A stretch of DNA of 64,000 bases. It comes from Medakamo hakoo. Taxonomy: Eukaryota > Chlorophyta > Trebouxiophyceae > Coccomyxaceae. Shown here one piece after another: positions 20,052-31,751 of the stretch; the first letter of the stretch is position 1; each line of letters starts with the position of its first letter. The position numbers were made by a program, and so were the translations under genes. The notes under the pieces are model-generated. The model was not told where the DNA came from. It made no database searches and saw nothing but the letters and a program-made list of their open reading frames with translations. The stretch covers positions 310,001-374,000 of the forward strand of contig CP089456.1 in NCBI GenBank assembly GCA_026636295.1, written 5' to 3'.

Positions 20052-20520
20052 GAAGCAAGCATCATCCTTGACGGTGCAAGTGCGGACAAAAGGAGGTCTC
20101 CGCATGGCGGCGGAGCCGCTTTCTTTTTTAGACGCATGCGAATGCAAAGTTGGCACAGGAACAGGCCGCGCTCCGACGGCGGCCAGGCCTCCTTCCGCGC
20201 CACGACATCCCACGTGAAGAGCATCATACGAAATCGGATGCATCCAGCATGGCATTAGTAAAAAATGGACGCACCATGGTTGTAAGCTCGGTGTTTTTTG
20301 GCGGTGGAAAACGGAGTTGGTGGCGAGACAGAGAGAGTCGGCGAGTGAGACGAGAGCCACCCAGACTCCGGACCCTCTCTCTCTTCACACTCTACACACG
20401 GCCCGCACTCCCGCCCACACGCCCGCGCAGACCCTGGACTAGCACACAGAAACAAAAGAGAGACAGACACGCTCTCCACCATCCTGTCATCCCACCCATC
20501 CCCCCCCTCCTCTCTCTCAA
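20052..20520. other. Intergenic between tandem minus-strand genes
   Basis: Pyrimidine-rich on the plus strand at 20375-20520. No RNA gene or coding signal seen; should contain the ISCA2 3' UTR and EF-hand gene promoter. Confidence 0.45.
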
Positions 20521-21171
20521 TCAAAACTTGGGCGTGAAACTTGCGCCGCACCCGCACCCGCCGTCGGCATTAGGGTTGGCCGTCACCTCAAACCCGGCCT
20601 TGATCAGCTCCGTCACAAAGTCGACCGTGCCGCCACGGACCAAGTCCAAGGAGACCGGGTCGATGATGAGGGTTGGTGGAGGGTGGTGTCCGTCCCCTCC
20701 TCCTCCTCCACCCTCGCCCGTCACGACCGCGTCGCCCGGTTTGGGCCCGCTGTCCAGGGCAAACACGTAGGAGAACCCGGAACAGCCACCCGCTTCAACC
20801 GTCAGCCGCAGCGCTGTGTGCCCAGCCTCCACGGCGGCCGGCCGGGAGACCAGCTCCCGGATGCGGGCGGCGGCGGCGGGCGTGAGCGTGACGGGCGGCG
20901 GCGGGGGAGAGGTGGACGGGGAGGGAGACGAAGAGGTGGAGGCGGGCGACGATGCAAAGCCACGGGCGTGTGTGGTGGGCGTACCGCGCGTCCAGAGGCC
21001 GGCCGGCGTCAGGAGCGTAGACCCGACGGCAGCCGCGGCCGGCGTTGTTGTTGAGGTTGTGGCGACGCCGCCGACGGGCAGCCAGCAGGTCACGGCGTTG
21101 TCAGCCGGCAGCACAGCCGCCGCTCGCGCCCGCGTCGCGCGGGCGGCCAGGCACGCTGCACGGCCACGCAT
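20521..21171 (-). CDS. ISCA2: A-type iron-sulfur assembly protein ISCA2, mitochondrial
   Basis: A single exon, 216 aa. A ~70-residue Ala/Arg/Thr-rich presequence ending near THARGFASSPAS is followed by the A-type carrier domain: VTLTPAAAARIRELV, LRLTVEAGGCSGFSY (first conserved Cys) and the C-terminal GGCGCGASF (the paired Cys). The three cysteines that hold the Fe-S cluster are all present. A short Gly/His insert sits mid-domain. ISCA2 works in late [4Fe-4S] assembly for lipoate synthase and aconitase; it is interesting that dihydrolipoamide dehydrogenase lies 4.5 kb away, but such neighbours are usually chance in nuclear genomes. It starts 197 bp from the divergent L4 gene. Confidence 0.85.
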   Translation of the reverse strand: MRGRAACLAARATRARAAAVLPADNAVTCWLPVGGVATTSTTTPAAAAVGSTLLTPAGLWTRGTPTTHARGFASSPASTSSSPSPSTSPPPPPVTLTPAAAARIRELVSRPAAVEAGHTALRLTVEAGGCSGFSYVFALDSGPKPGDAVVTGEGGGGGGDGHHPPPTLIIDPVSLDLVRGGTVDFVTELIKAGFEVTANPNADGGCGCGASFTPKF

Positions 21172-21368
21172 GGCCCCTGTGTGTGCTCACACGCCCTGGT
21201 GTGTGCTGCACACCCTCGCTCGCGACGTGAGAGAGAGGGAAACGAATCCTCGCTGTGTTCCGACGCACACGTCTCTGCGCCCTCTCTCTTCTACACTCCC
21301 CCTCCAACACTGTTCTCTTTCTCTTTTGCGGGTGCTCGCCAGTCCGACCCACCCCACCCCTCAACCAA

Positions 21369-22814
21369 ATGCTCCTCTCCCGCCAGGCACAGGCCGCGGG
21401 CCGCCTGCCCCGGACTGTGACGTCCCTGGCTCCCGCGTCCCGGTCCCGCGCCACGACGGTCACGCCCGTCGCGGCGGCCGTCGCCGCGCCGCCGGCCTCG
21501 CTCGACGTCAAGTCGTTCAAAGACGGCTCGTCCGCCGGCGCGCCCGCCACGCTGGCCCTGTCCGTGGCGGAAGCCGACACGGCGGGCGCTGTGGTGCACC
21601 GCTATGTCGTGATGCTGCGCCAGAACGCGCGGGCGGTGAGTTGTTTTTGCTTGGGAGCGAGAGAATTGCACGCGGCAGCGGGGTCGCAAAAAGGCGTGGC
21701 GGGGGGTGTTTGCGCGACGCCCGGTCGTCGCCCTTGACACACTAAAGACCGTGCGAGGTCCCATGCTATGCTTTGGCGTGGGTGGCGAGTGGAGAAATGC
21801 CGCGGCAGAAGAGTGGCCGCCCTGTGCGCCCGGTCCTAGCCGCCGGTCGGTGGTGTTGGGGCCGCGGGAGCGTGTGTGGCCGACGGCCCGCCGCTGGGGT
21901 GCGGGGCGAGGAGCACGCCCTCCAGGCCTCGTCGCCTTCGCCGCCACCGCTTCCAAACTCTAGTTTGGATGCTCCACGATGCGCAGTGTGGTGGACGCAG
22001 GGAAGCCGGCACCGTCTGGGCGGCCTGCCGCCGTCCTCGCCCGTGCGTGGCTCCACAACAGCGGGCCCGCGGCCGCCGCAATCGGGGCCGGCGTTGGTTT
22101 GCGGGCGCGCCGCTCCCGCTGCTGCCGCACCAGCCCGCCGTCGTGTCGCCTAGTATTGGACTAGAAACACTCGACTATGGCCTGGCATGCAGTTTGCGAG
22201 GTTTCCCCGCGCCGGCCGCGCCCTGCATGACCCCCGCCCCTCCCCACTCACCCCGACCACCCCTCCCATCCCCTCCCACCCCCTCCCACCCCCTTCCCAA
22301 CCATCAGGGCACCGCCTCGACGCTGACGCGCGCCGAAGTCCGCGGCGGCGGCAAGAAACCGTACGCCCAGAAGGGGACGGGCAACGCGCGCATGGGCTCG
22401 CGCCGCACGCCCCTGCGCCCGGGCGGCGGCGTGACCTTTGGCCCCAAGCCCCGGGACTGGGGCATCAAGATGAACAAGAAGGAGCGGCGCCTGGCCCTGG
22501 GCACCGCCCTCCAGTCCGCCGCCGCCGACACGGTCGTCGTCGACGCCGTGTCCTTGGCCGCGCCCAAGACGTCGGAGCTCGTCGGCGCCCTGGCCCGCCT
22601 GGGCGCGGACCCCATGACCCCCGGCGCGCACGTCCTCCTGATTGTCGACGCCGGCTCGCCCGAACTCACGCTCGCCGCCCGCAACGTCGCGGGCCTGACC
22701 ATCTCCCGGGCCGACGCCCTCAACGCGTATGACGTGCTGCGTGCGGACCGCATTGTGGTCGAGAAGGCGGCGCTGGCGGCCATCCAGGATTTTTACGGCC
22801 CCAAAGCCGAGTGA
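21369..22814 (+). CDS. Plastid 50S ribosomal protein L4 (uL4c)
   Basis: Exons 21369-21635 and 22308-22814 give 257 aa. After a ~45-residue Ser/Ala/Arg transit peptide comes the bacterial-type uL4 fold: [32 protein letters not shown]-type core (joined across the intron at NARA|GTAS), [45 protein letters not shown], and the C-terminal [20 protein letters not shown]4 lines the peptide exit tunnel. The bacterial-like loop and transit peptide favour plastid over mitochondrial ribosome. The 672-nt intron is the longest in this window; I looked for box C/D snoRNA motifs in it and saw none. Confidence 0.88.
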
Positions 22815-23006
22815 GGGGCGAGTGAGCGGGCGAGGGGGGGGAGGGAGGAAGACTTGAGGGTTGGGGGGGGCGCCGCGCCCGCCGTGTGGAAGGGCGTCGT
22901 GCAAACAAAACCAAAAAAACACTGTCTAACAACACACGGGGACGGGGTGGTTGCGCGCGCACGCGCACACTGCTTTGCTTGCAGACAAAACGACACAACG
23001 AAAACT

Positions 23007-25334
23007 TCAACCGGAACCACCACCTCCGCTCGCGCCCGCGCCCGCGCCGCCAGGCGGCCGTGGCTCGCCAAAGCCGCCCTGGCCGCGCGGGGCCTCCAAC
23101 ACGACCTCGTACATCGGCGCCGCGCGAGCAGCCCGCGCCGCCCGGCGGGCCGCCCGCCTCGCCTCCACCGCCGCCTGCCAGTCCGCGACGATGACGGGCG
23201 GGAGCGACTGCAGCGCCGCGAGCGCGGCCGCGCGCTGGGCGTCCATCAGCGCGGGCGGCGGGCCCCCGGCCGCCGCCGCCGGCGCGGCGGCCGCACGGGA
23301 CGCCCGCCCTCCACCGCCCCCACTCCCGCGTGCCGCTTCTTGCTCCAACCTTGCCAGCAGCTGCCACAGCTCCACGGCGGCGGCGGCGCTGGCGGCGGGC
23401 GTGGGCGGCGGCGGGCGAGCGCCGCGGGTCGGGCGCGGGGATGGCGGCGGGTGCTGCACGGACGGGAGGTGCGGCGGCGGTGGAGGCGGGCCGCCGAACT
23501 CCCCCGCTTCCGAGTCGGCGGTCGTCGTGAAACGGCGCGGAGACGTCAGGGACCCGTCGGGCAGGACGCGGACGGTCGGCGGCAGGGCGCGCGGTGGCAC
23601 GGCGGCCACGCCCTCCACGCCGCCGCCCACGCTGCCATTGCCGGCCGCGGGCGTCGCTGGCGGCGTGGCCGTGCCCGCGCCCGCGCCCGCGCCCTGCCGG
23701 CGCCGGGACCACACCCACCACGCCCACCGGGACAGGGCGGGCGGGGGTGCGGTCGGCGGTGGTGCGCCGGCCGGGTGGTGGGGAGGCGGCGGCGGCGGTG
23801 GGGGCGGCGGACGTGGTTGGGAGTCGGCCAGGGCCGCGGCCGCCGCGGCCGGCGCGCCGTCGTCCACGCCTTTCGGCGGGGGGTCCCCGCCCGGCTCGGC
23901 TTTGGCCACCCACACCGTGCCGTCTGGGTCCAGGACGACGACGGGCGGGGGTGCGGCCGGGCGGCGGCCGTGGCGCGAGCGCCGCCCACCGCCGCCGCCG
24001 GTCTCCACGTCTCCGCCGCCGCGCCCGCCGCCGTCCTCCTCCCGGCGCCGGCGCCGGCGGTCGGCCGCGACGGCCGCCTCTTCCCGCGCCGCCGCCCGGG
24101 CCGCGCGCGCGGTGCCCAGGCGCACCAGCAGCGCGACGGTGACCAGGGTGAGCGCGCCGCCGCCGATGGCGGAGATCGCGGTGTTCAGGCCCGACCCGCC
24201 CAGCGGCGGCGGGCCCTGGACCGCGCCACCGGGCGCACCCGCAAAGGGCGCGGTGTACCCGCCGTACGGCGGCGGTCCCTTGCCGCTGGGCGAGCCGTCG
24301 CACGTGCAGCCGTCCCCGGCGACGCCCTCGCCCAGGATGCGGGGCGGGTCCGGCCCCCCCTCCTCCGGCGCCGGCACCCAACACAGGGCGGCGTTGCCGC
24401 TGACGTCGAGGACCGTCCCCGGCGCGCGCGACCCAAACGCGGCGGGGACGGGGCCGGCCAGCGCGTTGTCCGCCAGGGAAATGTTGGCGGCCGTCAGCGC
24501 GGCCAGGTCCGGCGGGATGGGCCCGGACAGGCCGTTGGACGCGAGGTTGAGCGTCTCCAGCCGGGCCAGGCGCGTCCACACGCCGCGCGGGAGCGGGCCG
24601 CGCAGGTTTCTGCCCGGCAGCGACAGGACGCGGAGCTCGGTGAGGGCCCCGATGGCGGGTGGCAAGCGCGGTTGGGCCCGGCGCGGGTTGGCCAGCGCGA
24701 CGAGCCAGGCGGGGGCGACGGAGGACGGTGGGGGCGCCTTTGCCCCGGCCGGCCGGGATGGCAGCATGAGAGTCGTCACCCGCCCGGCGCCATCGCACGC
24801 AATGCCGACCCACGCGCCCCCGCAAGGGGAGGGCGCAGACAGGGGCCACCCCGCTTCGGCGGCCAGGCGGGCGTCGCCTCCGAACACCGACGCCGCGATC
24901 GTCTTCATGGCGGCCACGTCCGTGGCGGCGTTCTGTTTGGATGTGGTGGGAGGGGTTGGGGTTCTCGTTTTTTTTTGTGCTCTCTCCTCCTCCCGTCGGC
25001 CGGGGCGCCCCACCCGCCCCGCCCCGCTTCCCGGCCCTGCTCCTCCAGCACGTCTAAAACTCACCTCTGAGCCTATGGGTCCCGTCAGCCGGGGTGGGGT
25101 CGGGTCGCACAGCGGGGAGATCGGTGGCGGCGACGGTGCGAGCGTTGTTGGTGTCGTCGCCGCCGTCGACGTGGCGGAGCCATTGCCGCCGGCGGGGGCA
25201 CTGTCAGGGCCCGCCGGCACGGCCGACGCTCCTGGGCTAGGGGGTTTAGCGTTCACATCTCCCATCGCGCCGACGAGGAGGAGGACCAAGGCGACGTGCG
25301 CCCCGCCCGCGGAGCACAAGCGTGGCCGACGCAT
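23007..25334 (-). CDS. LRR receptor-like membrane protein without a kinase
   Basis: Exons 25334-25065 and 24932-23007 give 731 aa. Signal peptide about 1-28 (HVALVLLLVGAMGDVNA), then an N-terminal LRR cap (WPLSAPSPCGGAWVGIACDGAG, like LRRNT_2), about three plant-type LRRs at 184-255 (LRVLSLPGRNLRGPLP, LETLNLASNGLSGPIP, NISLADNALAGPVP), a Cys-containing cap, and a transmembrane helix near 341-363 (ISAIGGGALTLVTVALLVRL). The cytosolic ~370 residues are Gly/Pro/Arg-rich and disordered, with no kinase motifs; they end MYEVVLEAPRGQGGFG. The layout is that of an LRR receptor-like protein that would signal through a partner. The 132-nt intron is in frame and stop-free. Confidence 0.75.
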   Translation of the reverse strand: MRRPRLCSAGGAHVALVLLLVGAMGDVNAKPPSPGASAVPAGPDSAPAGGNGSATSTAATTPTTLAPSPPPISPLCDPTPPRLTGPIGSEVSFRRAGGAGPGSGAGRVGRPGRREEERAQKKTRTPTPPTTSKQNAATDVAAMKTIAASVFGGDARLAAEAGWPLSAPSPCGGAWVGIACDGAGRVTTLMLPSRPAGAKAPPPSSVAPAWLVALANPRRAQPRLPPAIGALTELRVLSLPGRNLRGPLPRGVWTRLARLETLNLASNGLSGPIPPDLAALTAANISLADNALAGPVPAAFGSRAPGTVLDVSGNAALCWVPAPEEGGPDPPRILGEGVAGDGCTCDGSPSGKGPPPYGGYTAPFAGAPGGAVQGPPPLGGSGLNTAISAIGGGALTLVTVALLVRLGTARAARAAAREEAAVAADRRRRRREEDGGGRGGGDVETGGGGGRRSRHGRRPAAPPPVVVLDPDGTVWVAKAEPGGDPPPKGVDDGAPAAAAAALADSQPRPPPPPPPPPPHHPAGAPPPTAPPPALSRWAWWVWSRRRQGAGAGAGTATPPATPAAGNGSVGGGVEGVAAVPPRALPPTVRVLPDGSLTSPRRFTTTADSEAGEFGGPPPPPPHLPSVQHPPPSPRPTRGARPPPPTPAASAAAAVELWQLLARLEQEAARGSGGGGGRASRAAAAPAAAAGGPPPALMDAQRAAALAALQSLPPVIVADWQAAVEARRAARRAARAARAAPMYEVVLEAPRGQGGFGEPRPPGGAGAGASGGGGSG

Positions 25335-25635
25335 GGGGAGCCTCTTTCCCACTACGCTGCCGGCCGCGGCCCTGAAAACCCCGCTACGACACGGTGGGAA
25401 AGGGTGCGTGGGGTGCAGAGGTGCCCGTGCGCGGACGGCTTGTTGTCGTTTGGAGGGGGAAAGGCCCGCGCTCCCCGCCACGACGCAGCAGCAGCACACG
25501 GAACAAAGAGGGTCTGCTAGCTCCTGCTTCCCCGCTGCTGCGGCGAGGCGGCGCCGCACGGTCTTCACAGCGCGTTAACGCGAAAGACCGCAAACCTCTC
25601 GGCGCGTGCGACAAAAACCAGAGAGAACAAACCAC

Positions 25636-27629
<1,994 letters not shown>

Positions 27630-27852
27630 AGAGGGGTGGGGTCGGACGGTGGCGGGTGGTCCCATTCATTTGGTGTGAAGCAGTGTGTGTGTGTGTGTGT
27701 GGGCGACGGGGGACACATGGGGCGGAAAGGGAGGCGGGTGGTTGGGGCAGAGGGGGTCCCACCCCCGGCGATGGGTTGTGGTCGTGTGTGGAGCTTTCCC
27801 CGCCCTCGTCGTCTTTCCAAGCACGCCCCCTACCCTCCCTCCCTCTCTGTCA

Positions 27853-28913
27853 CTAATCGTCCTTTTTGTCACCGGCCGCCTCCTGCTCCTCGACCACCTC
27901 TCCATCCACCACCCCCTCCCCGCCGCCGTCCATCAACCGCACGCACGTCCCTTTCCAGCGCGATGCGAGCGCGTCGCGCGCGCGCCACGCCGAGGCGGCC
28001 AGCCCAAAGAACGCAAAGTGCGCCGCGTACAAAGCCGCGTACGCGGCAAAGGCCCAGGGCCGGTGCGCGTTCATGAAGGGGTACAGCCACCGGCCCGTCG
28101 CCCGGAAAAAGGTGAAGGCCCAGACGCCGTACAGGGAGGAGTACGCGCCCAGCAGGCCCAGCAGGTACGGGTGGGCGGGGATGGCGTTCAGCGCCAGTTC
28201 GCCGAGGGCCAGCCCCGCATTAGCGCCGTGCTGGGCGTAGGATGTCTTGTTGTAAAACATGGCGCGCGTGTGGGCGCGGACGCCCGCGTCGGCGGACGAC
28301 AGCAGCATGGGGACGAGGAGGCCCCAGGTCAGGGCGACGACGATGAGCGCGGCGGGCAGGGCGACGTGCAGGCCGGCGACCAGGGCGGCGCCCTGGACGT
28401 CCACGGAGCCGTCGACCCAGGCGCCGACGCGGGCGCGGAGGACGCGGCGGGCGGACAGGAGCGTGCCCAGGGCGAAGTAGGCGGTGAGTAGCGTCCAACT
28501 CCACACAGTGTAATACGAAAACACGCGCGGGCCGAGGCGCGCGACCTGGGCGGCGCCGACGGAGGAGGTGAACAGCAGGGCGGCGGCGCGGTAGGCGAGG
28601 AGGGCGGACGGTGTCGCGAGCAAGGAGTCGGTGGGCGCGGACGCGGGCGTGGCCCAGACGCCGAGCGGGCTGGTGGTGGGAAGGTGGGAGTGGAGTGGAT
28701 GGGGTGGTTGAGTTGGGATGGGAGCGAAGCACACGCATGCGGTCGTCGTCCGTGAGCGCCCACCACGCCACACACGCACTGCGATCCAAAGCCGCCGTGC
28801 CGCAGCAACATGCCGCTGGTCGTGATGCCCGCTGCCAGCACCATGAGGACAGGCGCCGGGATGGGCGCGGGCGGCGCCGGCTTGGTCGCAAACGTCGCGC
28901 GGAGGGCGTCCAT
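27853..28913 (-). CDS. Multi-pass membrane protein, possibly FAR-17a/AIG1-like
   Basis: Exons 28913-28780 and 28669-27853 give 316 aa (junction codon CA|C). About seven hydrophobic helices are visible, starting with PAPVLMVLAAGITTSGMLL. The segment FSYYTVWSWTLLTAYFALG, the conserved-looking HGANAG and the ending WLYPFMNA resemble the layout of FAR-17a/AIG1 or rolling-stone-type membrane proteins (a YxTxW motif early, then H and P/F/N late), but I am not certain. The C-terminal tail is acidic and ends KKDD. No signal peptide. Location and role unknown. Confidence 0.6.
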
Positions 28914-29339
28914 TGGCTTTTGCGTTTTTTCGTCACGGCTTTTGTGAGGGATCTCGAGTGGAGGTGTTCAGTGCACGACGCCTGGATGCTAGTACGCACG
29001 GAGCCTAATCCGTTGCAGGTGTGTGGAGTGAGGTCCGCTGGGTGAAAGAAGGCCGGGATCGCCGTGTCGACAGCGGAAAAGGGAGAGTGGCGCGGAGTCA
29101 TCGTCGGCGCGCCGACAGAAATCGACCCGACCCGTCTCATGGAAAAAACTCTCGCCCGCCTAGGCCACAAATCACACACACCGCCCTTCCCGCATACACA
29201 CCCACCCACCCACCCCCCAAGCAAGAAGCAAAGAAGAATCCAAATGCGCCGCGCTGTTTGTTGTGGGCGCTGATCACTCTCTCCACCCTCCCACACCACC
29301 ACCCCCCCTCCCCGGACACAAAAACCATCGCCCGTGCGC
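28914..29339. other. Intergenic between KASI and membrane-protein gene
   Basis: Both flanking genes are on the minus strand. Plus-strand C/A-rich runs (CCACCCACC-type) occur near 29200-29310. No gene or RNA seen. Confidence 0.45.
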
Positions 29340-31332
29340 TCACTCCTTGAACGGCGCAAAGACGACGACGGAGTTGTGGCCGCCAAACCCGAAGGAGTTG
29401 GAGATGCCGGCCGTGATCTTGTGCTCCTTCTTCGTGTTGGGCACGGTGTCGATGCCCGCCACCTCGTCGATGGCGTTCTCCTGGTTGATGGTCGGGTGGA
29501 CCCACCCGGTCGTGATGGCTTTGATCGTCGCGACGGCTTCCATGCCGCCCGCCGCGCCCAGGCAGTGGCCGATCATGGACTTGGTGCCGTTCATCTTGAT
29601 GTGGGACGTGTCCGTGAACACCTTCTTGATGGCCTTCACCTCGGCGATGTCGCCGACGAGCGTGGAGGTCGCGTGCGCGTTGATGTAGTTGACGTGGTCG
29701 CGGCCGATCTGGGCGTCCTTCAGGGCGAGCTCGATGCAGGTGGAGACGCCCAGGCCGTCGGCGCGCGGGTCGGTCATGTGGTACGCGTCGCACGTGACGG
29801 CGCCGCCCAGGTACTCCGCGATGATGGGCGCGCCGCGCTTGCGCGCGTGCTCCAGGGATTCAAAGACGAGCACGCCCGCGCCCTCGCCCATCACAAAGCC
29901 GTCGCGGCCCTGGTCCCACGGGCGGGACGCGCGCTCCGGCTGGTCCGGGTGCGCGCCGCCCGTGGACAGGGCGCGGCAGGCGACGAAGCCGCCCAGGCCG
30001 ACGGGGATGATGGGCGCCTCCGAGCCGCCGACGACCATGAGGTCGGCGTCGCCCGCACGGATGTGGTTGGCGGCCGACACGAACGCGTAGTTGGCCGTCG
30101 CGCACGCGGTGGAGATGGAGTAGTTGGGGCCCATGAAGCCGGTCTCGATGCCGACGAGCGCGCCGCCCATGTTGGTGATGGCGTACGGGATGAAGAAGGG
30201 CGTGATCTTCTTGTACCCCTTCTCCACCAGGTTTTTGACGCCGTCCTGGAAGACGGTGAGGCCGCCCATGCCGGAGCCGACCAGCACGCCGCACCGCGTC
30301 TTGTCCAGCTTGTTGAAGCCGTCGGAGCCGAGCTCCAAGCCGGCGTCGGCCAGCGCCTTTTTGGAGGAGACCAGGGAGTAGGTCAGGCAGTCGTCGTACC
30401 GGCGCGCGTTCTTCTTGTCGACCAGACTGATGGAGGGAGTGGGGTGGGGGTGGGGGTGGAGAGAGAGACAGGGCGTGTGAGCGCGGTGGTGGTGTGGGGT
30501 TCCTCCGTTCTCCCGCCGCCCGCGCACGGCAACACCACAGCTCTCACCCTTCGTTGTCAAAGTTGCGGATCTGGGCGGCAAAAGTGGTCGGGAATTCCGA
30601 GGCGTCGAAGCGGTCGATGGAGCCGACGCCAGACTTGCCGGCCAGGAGGCTGTGTGGGTTGAGAGGGGGGCGAGTGGTGAGGAGAGAGCGCGCGAGTGGT
30701 GGGCGGTGAGGGTCGGAGCGCCGCGAGGCAGCGACGACGGCAGAATGGGGGACGCACGCCGCCGTTCCGGGATCGCCACACCGTGTACGAGATGAACACA
30801 GTGTCCTAGGCTCTCGGCGCGAGCGGGCGGTAGCCCCATGTACGGGCGGGAGGGGTGGGCCCGGGCGCCCGCTTTTTGGGCGATCGACGCCGCGCCGCTG
30901 GCCGCGAACGCGCCGAGAAAGAAAAAATGGCGGCCGCCAGACTTACTTGTCATAGAACGTGTTCACGTCATTGCCGAAGACGCTAGCAATGCCCATGCCG
31001 GTGACCACAATGCGTTTGGACGGGTCCCGTTCGGCGCGGACGACGACGGCTGTTGTTGTTTTAGGGGTGGGGACAAGGGCGCGTGAGGAGCTCTGTCTTT
31101 CTTGCGGGCGGCGGCGGCACAGGTGACGCGGCGACTCTCCCGCCGCATTGCCTGTGCGGCAGCATGTCACGACCAGGAAAGGGCGCAAGGCTGGGCTGCG
31201 ATGGACAGCAACCCCAGGCGGCGCCGGCCCTGTGCCTGCAATGCAAAAGCCCGGCGACCGCTGACCGCTCGGCGGTCGAGCGCGCGAACGAAGGCGTGGG
31301 AGAGGAGAGGAGCGGCTCAGCCGCTCGCACAT
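29340..31332 (-). CDS. KAS1: 3-oxoacyl-ACP synthase I (KASI), plastid
   Basis: Exons 31332-30947, 30649-30548 and 30426-29340 give 524 aa with the first in-frame ATG; the start is the weak point, because the mature enzyme begins only near residue 100 (RDPSKRIVVTGMGIASVFGND) and the preceding stretch could instead be split by another intron. Catalytic triad: Cys in STACATANY (about 271), His in NAHATST (about 412) and His in GHCLGAAGG (about 446), plus the C-terminal SFGFGGHN loop. KASI elongates plastid fatty acids from C4 to C16 on ACP. KASI versus KASII was judged by overall resemblance and is not certain. Confidence 0.85.
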
Positions 31333-31751
31333 TGCGCCTGCCTCCCATCCCAGCGGGCGCGGTCCGGCGTCCGTCTATCGCTCGCGGGGACAGATGGCGG
31401 CGGAGGTGCACCGGTCGAGGAGGGACGGGCATTTCTCTTCCCTCTCAGGGCGCGGCAAAGCGACGGCCGCGCAGGCGCGCCAAGCGCAAAAAAATGCAAA
31501 ACAACGACAACGCACCGCCGCGAGAACGGGCGACCGGGCGGGCGCCCGCGCGCGCCGCGCCGGACTGCATGGAGCGCTGCATGGGGAGGAAAAACTTTTT
31601 GCGTGCGAGGGTGTGGAGCGCGTTTTGACGGGAAAAACAGGTGTGAAGGGGGGGAGAGGAGAGGAGAGGCGTGCGCGCTCGCGCCTGGCCAGAGAGACCT
31701 GCCTGGGAAGCAAAACAAAGAACACACACACACACACACACAGCGTTCCAC
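31333..31751. other. Intergenic CLPTM1 3' end / KASI 5' end
   Basis: Holds a (CA)n run at about 31723-31741 and otherwise nothing that I can support as a gene. If the KASI start lies further upstream, part of this region is its first exon. Confidence 0.45.

Noticed and set aside
20521-21171. Bacterial contamination suggested by the IscA-like protein
   Set aside because: It has a mitochondrial presequence, local base composition and intron-bearing neighbours; ISCA2 is a normal nuclear gene.
22951-25578. An 875-codon plus-strand open frame opposite the LRR protein
   Set aside because: The minus strand has signal peptide, LRRs and a membrane helix in order; the plus frame is low-complexity Arg/Pro/Gly and is its antisense shadow.
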